DNA from: Paenibacillus eucommiae
Lineage (GTDB): Bacteria; Bacillota; Bacilli; Paenibacillales; NBRC-103111
NCBI RefSeq assembly: GCF_017874215.1
Contig: NZ_JAGGLB010000014.1
Coordinates: 62,001 to 126,000 of the forward strand
Reading direction: 5' to 3'
DNA: 64,000 nucleotides
This document shows, one piece after another, positions 22,089-30,068 of the stretch (position 1 is the first letter of the stretch; the number at the start of each line of letters is the position of its first letter). The translations under genes were made by a program, and so were the position numbers. The notes under the pieces are model-generated. The model was not told the DNA's origin. It made no database searches and saw nothing but the letters and a program-made list of their open reading frames with translations.

Positions 22089-22796
22089 ATGAAACATAGC
22101 AAATCTCTTAAACATTTTGTATACATAGCTTTTGCACTTATAATGCTTATCACTTCCTGGGAATCCAACCGTATCAATGCAGCTGTTATCACGCCGGAAA
22201 TTCCAAAAGAGTCAATCCGGCTGCGCATATTGGCTAACTCCGACTCAGCGCAGGATCAAGCCCTTAAACGGGAAATCCGCGATGCAATTGTAGCAATGAT
22301 GCAGGATTGGGCAGCAGGTCCACAAACATTGGAAGAAGCAAGAACCGTTGTAACTGCGCACTTGCCTGAATTTGATAGATTAGTAGCCGGCATTATTAAA
22401 AAACGAGGATATAACTATAGTCATCAGGTAGAGCTGGGCCTTGTCCCTTTCCCTACCAAAATGTACGGAAACGACGTATATCCTGCTGGAGATTATGAAG
22501 CACTTCGTGTGATCATCGGTTCGGGCAAAGGACAAAACTGGTGGTGCGTGTTGTTCCCGCCGCTGTGCTTCGTAAATTCGATAACCGGTGAAGCAGTAGC
22601 CGGTGCTGTCCAAACAACAGACGGGACAACCAATCAGAAAACCGACCAGACGAATGATCGCACAACAGGTCAGACAAACGATGGGAACAACGGTTCAACG
22701 GCAATTGATGCAGATCAAACCGACAGTCCAACTAAAACCGAGGTTCGATTCTTCTTATGGGATTTAATAGAAGCTGTAATATCCTGGTTCAAATAA
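22089..22796 (+). CDS. spoIIR: Stage II sporulation protein R
   Basis: 235 residues from ATG at 22089, preceded by AAAGGGG; an in-frame ATG at 22005 overlaps prmC and has no ribosome site. N-terminal membrane/signal segment (about 10-28), then the conserved secreted domain (SIRLRILANSDSAQDQALKR, Trp-Trp-Cys-Val-Leu-Phe-Pro-Pro near 155). SpoIIR is made in the forespore and triggers SpoIIGA to process pro-sigma-E in the mother cell. A Thr/Asn/Asp/Gln-rich linker (about 175-215) interrupts the C-terminal part, and the final VRFFLWDLIEAV helix is kept. Its location after prmC matches Bacillus. Confidence 0.93.
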   Translation: MKHSKSLKHFVYIAFALIMLITSWESNRINAAVITPEIPKESIRLRILANSDSAQDQALKREIRDAIVAMMQDWAAGPQTLEEARTVVTAHLPEFDRLVAGIIKKRGYNYSHQVELGLVPFPTKMYGNDVYPAGDYEALRVIIGSGKGQNWWCVLFPPLCFVNSITGEAVAGAVQTTDGTTNQKTDQTNDRTTGQTNDGNNGSTAIDADQTDSPTKTEVRFFLWDLIEAVISWFK

Positions 22797-22815
22797 AAGT
22801 AAGGATGGATTCAAC

Positions 22816-23916
22816 TTGACGAAATATTGGAAGCTGAAGCCTATTAGGCCCGACGACGGGCATCAAGAAATATTTCAAGTTCAAAGTTCAAATGAGGCAA
22901 TCATTGAAAAAGCCGCAACACTGCTGAAAAATGGCCAAACAGTAGCTTTTCCGACCGAGACGGTCTATGGGCTAGGTGCCGATGCGGGTGACACAAATGC
23001 TGTAAAGCTAATCTTCGAAGCTAAGGGCCGCCCGTCTGATAATCCGCTTATTGTTCATATTGCCGACACCGCTCAGCTGAAGGGAATAATCCGGAATGAG
23101 GCAATAACTCCAGATATTCAAGCGTTAATGAAGGCCTTCTGGCCAGGTCCTTTGACCATCGTGCTGCCTGTAGAAACAGGCGGCATTTCGCCGTTGGTTA
23201 CGGCAGGTCTTCCTACAGTAGGAGTTCGAATACCTGATCATCCTGTTGCGCTAAGCTTACTGAGGGCAGTGAATCGTCCTATAGCAGGACCCAGTGCGAA
23301 TCGTTCAGGAAAACCAAGCCCAACACTTGCTTCTCATGTTCGCGAAGATTTAGATGGGCTAATTGGGGGCGTACTGGACGGAGGCCAATCAGGCGTAGGT
23401 TTGGAATCAACCGTAATTCAATGCCAGAATAATGAAATATTTATTTTGCGGCCCGGCGGCGTGACGGCAGAACAAATGCACCAGATACTGCCCAATGCTC
23501 ATATTCACCAACCTCAGCAGGAAGCGCTCCCTTCTTTTGAAGCACCGATTTCCCCAGGGACCAAATATACGCACTATGCTCCCAAGGGGCTGATGCAGCT
23601 AATTGTGGGAAATTCCCACAAGCAGGTTGTGGCATGGATCCAAAAGGATATAGATGCAGCTAAAAAGAGAGGCGAGACGACAGGAGTTCTCACTTTTGAG
23701 GAATACCACACATTGTACCAAGCGGATATGGTGATATCCTGCGGTAAACTATCTGAACCGGAAACCATCGCAAAAAGCTTGTATTCAGCCTTACGCAGTT
23801 TTGATGAGGCAAAGATCACTTACATTCTGGCTGAGTCTTGCTCAAAAGAAGGAATTGGTCTTGCGATCATGAATCGGCTAAGCAGAGCCTCTGGTCATCG
23901 GATTATACATATTTAA
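22816..23916 (+). CDS. ywlC: L-threonylcarbamoyladenylate synthase (Sua5/YwlC)
   Basis: 366 residues from TTG at 22816 (AAGGATG about 8 nt upstream). The N-terminal YrdC domain has PTETVYGLGADA (about 48), KGRPSDNPL (about 73) and SANRSGKPSPT (about 160); the C-terminal Sua5 domain follows after SPGTKYTHYAPKG (about 248). It uses Thr, bicarbonate and ATP to make the precursor of t6A37 in ANN-decoding tRNAs. Two-domain Sua5-type length. Confidence 0.95.
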   Translation: MTKYWKLKPIRPDDGHQEIFQVQSSNEAIIEKAATLLKNGQTVAFPTETVYGLGADAGDTNAVKLIFEAKGRPSDNPLIVHIADTAQLKGIIRNEAITPDIQALMKAFWPGPLTIVLPVETGGISPLVTAGLPTVGVRIPDHPVALSLLRAVNRPIAGPSANRSGKPSPTLASHVREDLDGLIGGVLDGGQSGVGLESTVIQCQNNEIFILRPGGVTAEQMHQILPNAHIHQPQQEALPSFEAPISPGTKYTHYAPKGLMQLIVGNSHKQVVAWIQKDIDAAKKRGETTGVLTFEEYHTLYQADMVISCGKLSEPETIAKSLYSALRSFDEAKITYILAESCSKEGIGLAIMNRLSRASGHRIIHI

Positions 23917-23988
23917 GCGAATAGCATGTTTCCTTACTTGTCCGCATATCTTGAGAGAGAAACTGTGGACAAGGGGGACTTGTACGCC

Positions 23989-24549
23989 ATGCTCACTTCT
24001 TCAATTGCATTAGGACAATTTCTTACAATTTTGATCATGGCAATTGCGCTGGGAATGGATGCTTTTTCAATAGGTATTGGTATCGGTATGAGGGGCATTC
24101 GTCTTCGCGATGTATTAAAAATCAGCATCGTGGTCGGACTTTTTCATATTTTGATGCCTTTAATGGGCATGTTCATGGGTCAATATGTCAGCTCATTGCT
24201 TGGCAATGTAGCTACAGCCATGGGTGGACTGCTGCTAATTCTGCTGGGCTGTCATATGATCTACAGCTCATTTCGCGGCGGTAATGTTCCTTCTTTTGAT
24301 CATCGAACATTTTGGGGGTTGCTTATATTTTCGTTAAGCGTGAGCATTGATTCTTTTTCAGTTGGTGTTTCTCTTGGTATGTTTGCCACAGATATAATGT
24401 TGACGATGCTGCTTTTTGGTGCTTTTGGCGGACTTCTTTCCATAGCTGGCCTTATGCTTGGCCGTCATATGGGGAGTTGGATCGGTGACTACGGCGAAGC
24501 TATTGGTGGCATCATATTACTGGCATTTGGGTTGAAATTTCTGCTATGA
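23989..24549 (+). CDS. mntP: Manganese efflux pump MntP
   Basis: 186 residues from ATG at 23989, chosen for AAGGGGGA upstream and family length; an earlier in-frame ATG at 23926 would add an atypical polar head. Six membrane spans in two repeats; conserved acidic positions in IALGMDAFSIGIGIG (first repeat) and LSVSIDSFSVGVSLG (second repeat). It exports Mn2+ to prevent overload. No yybP-ykoY-type leader is seen upstream, where it directly follows ywlC. Confidence 0.92.
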   Translation: MLTSSIALGQFLTILIMAIALGMDAFSIGIGIGMRGIRLRDVLKISIVVGLFHILMPLMGMFMGQYVSSLLGNVATAMGGLLLILLGCHMIYSSFRGGNVPSFDHRTFWGLLIFSLSVSIDSFSVGVSLGMFATDIMLTMLLFGAFGGLLSIAGLMLGRHMGSWIGDYGEAIGGIILLAFGLKFLL

Positions 24550-24574
24550 TAAAATAATAAACATATAACCAAAA

Positions 24575-24710
24575 CATAACCAATAACGAGCATAACCAAT
24601 AACGAGCTCAACCAGATATAAACCAATCCCGATTTATCCCAAGAACAATGTAGCCTAATGTAACCCAAGATAGCCCAAGATAGCCCAAGATAGCCCAAGA
24701 TAGCCCAATA
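24575..24710. repeat. Two short tandem repeats between mntP and ywlE
   Basis: CATAACCAATAACGAG occurs twice in a row (24575-24606). Further on, five consecutive 10-bp units of consensus TAGCCCAAGA fill 24661-24710. The 10-bp period equals about one DNA turn. The rest of the 206-bp gap has no ORF or terminator. Confidence 0.85.
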
Positions 24711-24755
24711 TCGGTAAAAAGCCTGATCGCCAAATTACAGTAAGGAGGGATTTTC

Positions 24756-25346
24756 ATGTTGCGAATTCTTTTTGTGTGTACGGGGAATACATGCCGCAGT
24801 CCGATAGCAGAGGGAATGCTGCGAATGATGCTGCAGAGAGAGCGATTTGCAGCCGAGGTTCGTTCTGCTGGTGTTTCAGCCTTCAATGGCGGCTCAATTT
24901 CATCTAATAGTGCTGCTCTACTACAAGAAGCAGGATTCAATGAGAGATTGGTATCCAGTGCTCTAAGTACTGATGAGGTGGAGTGGGCGGATCTTATTCT
25001 AACTATGACGGTGAGCCATAAAGGTGTCATAATCCAAAGATACCCCTATGCTATAGACAAGACCTTTACACTTAAAGAATATGCTGAGGATGATCCAGCT
25101 GTATTGGCAAATATAGAAGAACGAGAACAGCTGGCGGCTGAGCTTCAGATGAAGCAGGCACTCTCTCAGTTCATTACAGCAGAGGAAAGAAGCCGTATGA
25201 TGAAGCTGTCAGGAAGTCTTCCGGATTACGACATTTCGGATCCTTTCGGCGGTTCTCTCGATATATACCGGAAAACAGCCGCTGAAATTGAATATTATCT
25301 TAAAAAACTTGTATTTAAGCTATTAAGCACTCAGGACCGAAAATAA
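24756..25346 (+). CDS. ywlE: Protein-arginine phosphatase YwlE-like
   Basis: 196 residues; TAAGGAGGG precedes ATG. The low-molecular-weight phosphatase loop CTGNTCRSP (about 8-16) has Thr at the fifth position, the residue that gives Bacillus YwlE its phosphoarginine specificity, and the general acid Asp lies in DISDPFGG (about 168). YwlE opposes the McsB arginine kinase in stress control. The protein is about 45 residues longer than Bacillus YwlE because of an insertion (about 115-160, Glu/Gln/Ala-rich) before the acid loop. Confidence 0.88.
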   Translation: MLRILFVCTGNTCRSPIAEGMLRMMLQRERFAAEVRSAGVSAFNGGSISSNSAALLQEAGFNERLVSSALSTDEVEWADLILTMTVSHKGVIIQRYPYAIDKTFTLKEYAEDDPAVLANIEEREQLAAELQMKQALSQFITAEERSRMMKLSGSLPDYDISDPFGGSLDIYRKTAAEIEYYLKKLVFKLLSTQDRK

Positions 25347-25397
25347 CTAACCTGCTTACGTGTGAAGGATCGAAGAATGATAATCGAAGACTGATAC

Positions 25398-25432
25398 ATG
25401 TGAAGGGGCTCCTTGCGGGCTCTTTTTTTGTT
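25398..25432 (+). terminator. Probable terminator after ywlE
   Basis: AAGGGGCTCC-TTGC-GGGCTCTT can fold into an imperfect stem and is followed by seven T. Weak pairing, so moderate confidence only. Confidence 0.4.
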
Positions 25433-25538
25433 TTTAATTTTACGGCCTATAGCTACTATCCCCTTGACTCAGATAAGTGAGTTACACCTACCCAATAAAG
25501 GGATGTGGGATGTGCATATGGGCTTGATACTGATTTTA

Positions 25539-26453
25539 TTAATTTTTGATCAAATTAAATCGATCATATGAAATGGTACTTGAAGTAGTACTTGAAGTAA
25601 TGCTTGAAGTGGCACAAAGATTTATCAGGTTTCGGAGTACAGGCAGGTTATTGAATATGAGGTTACGGCGATAGCAAAATTCATCCAGATAACCCTGCAG
25701 GAACTTGGGACCGAGGCCATGAAACGAATCATTGATCCACTTGCATGCCTGCTTAGCTGTTTGCAGCAGTCCTTTAAAACGTTTAAAACTGTATCTTTCG
25801 GTGACACAGGTAACATGGGTAGAATCGTTTAGGTCTACATGGTTTTCTGAGAAGGCTTCCGTTCCGCTGCGAAGGACAGACTTTTCCCTCATAGAGGTTA
25901 GAGGAACCTTTTTCATCTTGATATAGGTAGATTCGCCCTGCTCATTGATCGAAGAACCGACTAATATAGGATGCTCTTGAGGGTGTCTAAAAACACTAGG
26001 ATTATAAGGTTTTCCATAAACTGCTGAATTGACCTGTACAGTGCCCGAAAGCAAGGTCTGATGATCGGCTTGGCTCATAGCAAGGCGAATCTTTGTAAGG
26101 ATAAGCCAGGCTGTTTTGTAAGTTACATTTATGGTGGAGCTTAACTCTACAGCGTTAACGCCCTGCTCTGGGCGTGAGATAAGGAAGAAGGAAAGAAACC
26201 ATTTTCGCAAAAGGGTTCGGCTGCCCTCTATTACGGTTCCTGAAGTAAGAGATGTTTGGTGTCTGCAGGATCTGCATTCGAAAAGGGGCAGTCTGCGGGA
26301 AGAAATTTTATAAGCGGAATCATGTTTACAATGTGGACAACGGAACCCATCTGGCCATTTGGCAGTAAACAAAGCTTCTTCGCATGCCTCCTCAGTGCTA
26401 AAAATACTGCAGAATTCTGCAAACGTAATATCAGATAATATTTTATTTAGCAA
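25539..26453 (-). CDS. Degenerate IS1595-like transposase, possibly domesticated
   Basis: 304 residues from TTG at 26453, with AGGAGG about 10 nt upstream. The N-terminal zinc ribbon (CPHC near 39, CRSC near 60) and the following helical region (LRKWFLSFFLISRPEQGVNA) are those of IS1595/ISXO2 transposases, and the usual C-terminal YLDEFCYRRN is present. The DDE core is decayed: the first catalytic strand reads QVNSAVYGK where active members have an Asp, and the last segment lacks the His-x-Asn-x-x-Glu motif (KWINDSFHGLG). No flanking inverted repeats are evident. An intact frame with a good ribosome site but a dead catalytic centre suggests a remnant or co-opted DNA-binding protein. Confidence 0.75.
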   Translation of the reverse strand: MLNKILSDITFAEFCSIFSTEEACEEALFTAKWPDGFRCPHCKHDSAYKISSRRLPLFECRSCRHQTSLTSGTVIEGSRTLLRKWFLSFFLISRPEQGVNAVELSSTINVTYKTAWLILTKIRLAMSQADHQTLLSGTVQVNSAVYGKPYNPSVFRHPQEHPILVGSSINEQGESTYIKMKKVPLTSMREKSVLRSGTEAFSENHVDLNDSTHVTCVTERYSFKRFKGLLQTAKQACKWINDSFHGLGPKFLQGYLDEFCYRRNLIFNNLPVLRNLINLCATSSITSSTTSSTISYDRFNLIKN

Positions 26454-26712
26454 GGCACTTCAACCTCCTGCCAAAAAGGGAATGTATGTTCTGCATATAA
26501 ACGATTATACCAAACATTTGTTCTTTTATCCAGTGGATTTAGGAAAAATATCTTGATTTATAAACGTAAATTTAAGTGAATCAAAGTAAATCAAAGTGAA
26601 TTTCCAGTGACCTTAGGTGAAGCTGAGTATTCTGTCTGATGTAATTCTGAGCAAAAGGGATAGTGGCCATACATTAAGAAACCAGATGTTGTGAAAGAGG
26701 AAATAAGTGATC

Positions 26713-26741
26713 TTTACAGAAGAAGCCGAATGCGATATTAT
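26713..26741 (+). promoter_or_regulatory. Promoter of the ZTP-riboswitch leader
   Basis: TTTACA (26713-26718), 17-nt spacer, TATTAT (26736-26741); start expected near 26748, about 10 nt before the aptamer. Confidence 0.75.
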
Positions 26742-26756
26742 AGAGCTAATGATCAA

Positions 26757-26866
26757 GACTCGATGTAACTGGCGACGAGTGGGTACAACCACAATGGAGC
26801 ATCGAGCTATACGGCCGGTCGCCTGGGCAAAAGAGCACCACACATCCGTGTGTCCCGCTCTTTTTT
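26757..26866 (+). promoter_or_regulatory. ZTP (pfl) riboswitch with terminator
   Basis: The aptamer is closed by CTCGATG (26759-26765) and CATCGAG (26800-26806). It contains AACTGGCGA, AGTGGG...ACCAC and GGAGC, and ends with CCGGTCGCCTGGGCA, the near-invariant 3' element of the pfl motif. It senses ZTP/AICAR, which rises when 10-formyl-tetrahydrofolate is short. The expression platform is the hairpin AAGAGC (26831-26836) / GCTCTT (26857-26862) with an inner ACAC/GTGT stem and six T. ZTP binding should disfavour the terminator and turn on rpiB-ywlG-glyA; glyA supplies one-carbon units, a known target of this class. The rest of the 26454-26756 gap shows nothing recognisable. Confidence 0.92.
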
Positions 26867-26987
26867 CGTTTTTCGGTAAGCCATGAGCTATAATATGAAA
26901 TATGTGTGGTGCTGCGCTGAGCTTGTCCTATGTATTCATATATGGAAGCAGGCTGCTGACATTGCAAAAAAGCGAGGAGTGTAGGCT

Positions 26988-27446
26988 ATGAAAATTGCTA
27001 TAGGTGCAGATCATGCTGGATATCGACTAAAGGATGTAATTATTCCTTATATCGAAGCTCTGGGTCATGAAGTTACGGATTTGGGCTGTAATTGTGAGGA
27101 CTCTGTAGACTATCCCGATTATGCGCTTTCCGTTTGTGAGAAAGTACTTTCAGGTGAAGCGGACAAAGGCATTCTGATTTGTGGCACTGGCATTGGTATG
27201 ACGATTGCTGCAAATAAGGTTCCTGGAATTCGCTGCGCCTTGGTTCATGATTTGTTTTCTGCCAAAGCGACCAGAGAGCACAACGATTCAAATGTGCTTG
27301 CGATGGGAGAGCGGGTTATTGGTCCTGGAGTAGCTCAGGAGATTGTGAAAATTTGGATTGAAACTGAGTTTTCGCAAGGTGTTCGTCACCAGAACCGGGT
27401 AAATAAGGTCAAGGATCTTGAAGATCGTTACACACTGCACCCTTAA
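26988..27446 (+). CDS. rpiB: Ribose-5-phosphate isomerase B
   Basis: 152 residues; GCGAGGAGTG precedes ATG. MKIAIGADHAGYRLK at the N-terminus, a catalytic-loop Cys in ICGTGIGMTIAANK (about 65-78) and HDLFSAKATREHNDSN (about 90) are RpiB/LacAB hallmarks. It interconverts ribose 5-phosphate and ribulose 5-phosphate, feeding PRPP and nucleotide synthesis. It is first in the ZTP-controlled cluster, 121 bp after the riboswitch terminator. Confidence 0.96.
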   Translation: MKIAIGADHAGYRLKDVIIPYIEALGHEVTDLGCNCEDSVDYPDYALSVCEKVLSGEADKGILICGTGIGMTIAANKVPGIRCALVHDLFSAKATREHNDSNVLAMGERVIGPGVAQEIVKIWIETEFSQGVRHQNRVNKVKDLEDRYTLHP

Positions 27447-27460
27447 GGAGAAGTGATCCG

Positions 27461-28144
27461 ATGTCAGATTCGCAGCTCAGTGAAATTGGTCAGGCTGTAG
27501 AGATAAATCTACGGGAATTGGTACGTATAGGTGGGCTTAAGGCCGGGCAATTGCTTGTAATTGGCACGAGCACCAGTGAGGTGCTTGGATATCGTATTGG
27601 AACCTCTGGCACATTGAATGCGGCTGAGCCTATTTACTGGGCCGCGGATCGGATAGCGGCTGAATTTGGTTTGTATCTGGCGTTTCAATGCTGTGAGCAT
27701 TTGAATCGCGCGCTTGTTGTGGAGGAGGAGCTTCTTGCTCTACACAGGCTTGAACCAGTCTCAGCGATTCCAGTGCCTGGAGCTGGAGGCTCGATGGCCT
27801 CTTATGCGTATAGACACTTTAAGCAGCCTGTGTTAGTTGAGTCGATCCAGGCCAATGCAGGAATCGATATAGGAGATACGCTAATTGGCATGCATCTTCG
27901 GCGTGTTGCTATACCTGTCAGACCGCCGATACGTTTTGTGGGCGAGGCACATGTTACGATGGCTTTTACACGACCGAAGCTTATTGGTGGTCCTAGAGCG
28001 GTTTACACAGAGCAAGCGGCAGATGAGGCTATAAGTAAGTCTATAAGCCAGGCTGCGAAGCAACCTGTTCGCGCTGGTAAATCTCTTGAAGCATCTGAAA
28101 ACCAGATGGCTGCTATCGTATCTGAGACGGATAACTGTAAATAG
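27461..28144 (+). CDS. ywlG: UPF0340 family protein YwlG
   Basis: 227 residues; AAGGAGAAG precedes ATG. SEIGQAVEINLRELV, GTSTSEVLGYRIGT and FQCCEHLNRALV are the conserved segments of the TIGR01440/UPF0340 family, seen next to rpiB and glyA across Bacilli. Biochemical function is not established. The last 50 residues are Ala/Ser/Lys-rich and probably disordered. Spacing of 14 bp to rpiB indicates one operon. Confidence 0.92.
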   Translation: MSDSQLSEIGQAVEINLRELVRIGGLKAGQLLVIGTSTSEVLGYRIGTSGTLNAAEPIYWAADRIAAEFGLYLAFQCCEHLNRALVVEEELLALHRLEPVSAIPVPGAGGSMASYAYRHFKQPVLVESIQANAGIDIGDTLIGMHLRRVAIPVRPPIRFVGEAHVTMAFTRPKLIGGPRAVYTEQAADEAISKSISQAAKQPVRAGKSLEASENQMAAIVSETDNCK

Positions 28145-28216
28145 ATATAGTTTTTTGCTGCAAAGTTGTACACATGCATTACCCAATATGTTATTGAGAC
28201 CTAGGAGGAATTAAAA

Positions 28217-29467
28217 ATGACTGAATTTTTAAGTAAACAAGACCCTGCTATTGTAGAAGCAATGAATTTGGAGATTGGCCGCCAACGTGACAAAATTGAA
28301 CTTATCGCTTCCGAGAATTTTGTAAGCCAAGCTGTGCTTGAAGCTATGGGAACTGTATTGACTAACAAATATGCAGAAGGTTATCCAGGCAAAAGATACT
28401 ATGGCGGCTGCGAGCATGTAGACATCGTTGAGACCATTGCACGCGACCGTGCTAAGGAGCTTTTCGGTGCTGAGCACGCGAATGTACAGCCTCACTCAGG
28501 CGCACAAGCCAATATGGCTGTTTATCTGGCAGCAGTGAATCCTGGAGATACGATCCTTGGGATGAATCTGGCACACGGTGGCCATTTGACCCACGGTAGT
28601 CCGGTGAGTGCTTCCGGTATTTTATATAACTTCGTGGCTTATGGCGTAAGAGAGCAGGATGCCCGGATTGACTACGACGAAGTACGTAAGATTGCTTTTA
28701 AAAATAAGCCTCGCTTGATCGTAGCTGGCGCTAGTGCTTACTCGCGCATTATTGATTTTGAAGCTTTGGCTCAAATTGCTAACGACGTGGGCGCTCTTTT
28801 CATGGTAGATATGGCGCATATTGCTGGTCTGGTAGCGGCTGGTCTGCATCCGAGCCCTGTGCCTCATGCACATTTCGTAACGACTACCACACACAAGACA
28901 CTTCGCGGTCCTCGCGGCGGTCTGATCCTTTGCCGTAAGCCATGGGCTGCAGCCATTGATAAAGCTGTATTTCCAGGTATTCAAGGTGGTCCTTTGATGC
29001 ACATTATTGCAGCAAAAGCAGTTGCTTTTGGCGAAGCGCTTCAACCTGATTTTAAAGTATATGCTCAAAAAGTTATTGATAATGCAAAAGCATTGGCAGA
29101 AGCGCTGCAGGCTGAAGGTATTAACCTCGTTTCCGGTGGGACAGACAACCACTTGATGCTGGTTGATCTTCGCAACCTGAACATTAGCGGCAGAGATGCT
29201 GAGCATTTGCTTGATGAAGTTGGCATCACTGTGAATAAGAATGCAATTCCTTATGACCCAACAAGCCCATTTGTAACCAGCGGTATCCGCCTTGGTACGC
29301 CTGCATCTTCGGCTAGAGGTATGGATGAAGCAGCGATGAAGACCATCGCACAAATTATTGCTCTTACTCTTAAAAATCCTTCGGATGAAGCCAGCCTTGA
29401 TAAAGCACGCGGTATGGTTAAAGATTTAACTGCAGGATTCCCGCTTTACCCAGGCCTGTCCTACTAA
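28217..29467 (+). CDS. glyA: Serine hydroxymethyltransferase
   Basis: 416 residues; CTAGGAGG precedes ATG. PLP lysine lies in TTTTHKTLRGPRGG (about 226), with SENFVS, YAEGYPGKRYYGGC and SGTAASS-like APASSAR segments intact. It converts serine and tetrahydrofolate to glycine and 5,10-methylene-THF. As the last gene of the ZTP-riboswitch cluster it links one-carbon shortage to folate recycling. A strong terminator follows. Confidence 0.97.
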   Translation: MTEFLSKQDPAIVEAMNLEIGRQRDKIELIASENFVSQAVLEAMGTVLTNKYAEGYPGKRYYGGCEHVDIVETIARDRAKELFGAEHANVQPHSGAQANMAVYLAAVNPGDTILGMNLAHGGHLTHGSPVSASGILYNFVAYGVREQDARIDYDEVRKIAFKNKPRLIVAGASAYSRIIDFEALAQIANDVGALFMVDMAHIAGLVAAGLHPSPVPHAHFVTTTTHKTLRGPRGGLILCRKPWAAAIDKAVFPGIQGGPLMHIIAAKAVAFGEALQPDFKVYAQKVIDNAKALAEALQAEGINLVSGGTDNHLMLVDLRNLNISGRDAEHLLDEVGITVNKNAIPYDPTSPFVTSGIRLGTPASSARGMDEAAMKTIAQIIALTLKNPSDEASLDKARGMVKDLTAGFPLYPGLSY

Positions 29468-29490
29468 TTTTTCATGATAAAATTTTGTCA

Positions 29491-29520
29491 AAAAGCCGGC
29501 TCTTTGGAGTCGGCTTTTCT
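29491..29520 (+). terminator. Terminator after glyA
   Basis: AAAAGCCGGCTC and GAGTCGGCTTTT pair around a TTTG loop (one mismatch) and run into TTTTCTTT. Confidence 0.85.
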
Positions 29521-29613
29521 TTGACAATTAAGAAAAGTTCAAGCGCTTTGCAGCGGTAAAGCGTTAGGGCTATAGTTTATTTGGAACAGGAGAACCTATT
29601 GTCGTTTTATGTT

Positions 29614-29974
29614 CACTATCCCTTTCGCTCAGAACAAGACGCCAGGTAGCTATCAGTTTGAGCTTGGTGTGCGATTGTAGCTAATGAGAGTTAATGGGTG
29701 TGGGCGGAAGAGCGGTAGCGTCCGCCTTTAAAGATTTGTTCTTACCTCCTCATCGATACTATTCAAGGGAACAAATCTTTAACAGCGGCTGGAGCCCACA
29801 TCCATTCACTCCACCCTGCACCGAGGTCTCGAACACGTACCTCAAAGGACGCGGCAAGGGACTGTTGACAAATTACCTTTTTGACGAAATAGACGTTTGA
29901 GAACCCGCATAAACACTGGGTATCTAAAAGTCATTTTTCGTAAAATTGGCTTTTGTCAACAGTCCCGCAAGGCG
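29614..29974. repeat. Structured intergenic repeat family, copy 2 (carries a MITE)
   Basis: It starts at CACTATCCCTTTC. The inner inverted repeat is TTAAAGATTTGTTC (29728-29741) and its complement (29769-29782); the outer arms (about 29694-29705 and 29793-29806) match copy 1 with a few changes. The 3' end CTCAAAGGACGCGGCAAGGCG is split by the 109-bp MITE. This element fills most of the gap between glyA and upp. Confidence 0.8.
29858..29966. mobile_element. 109-bp MITE with GCAA target duplication
   Basis: Terminal inverted repeats begin GGGACTGTTGACAAA on the left and end with its exact complement on the right. The flanking GCAA at 29854-29857 and 29967-29970 is a 4-bp direct repeat, and the uninterrupted version (GCAAGGCG) is visible in copy 1 and, in altered form, copy 3. 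It has no coding capacity, so a transposase elsewhere must have moved it. Confidence 0.85.
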
Positions 29975-30068
29975 TTTTTCTCAATTAGGAGATATGTGAA
30001 ATAACATATGCTATAATAAATTGGGTTTGTGTAATATCCAAATTTATTTAGATTCCAGGGGGGCGAGT

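Noticed and set aside
24575..24710. CRISPR array
   Set aside because: Units are contiguous 10- and 16-bp tandem repeats without spacers, and no cas genes are present. No CRISPR array was seen elsewhere in the window.
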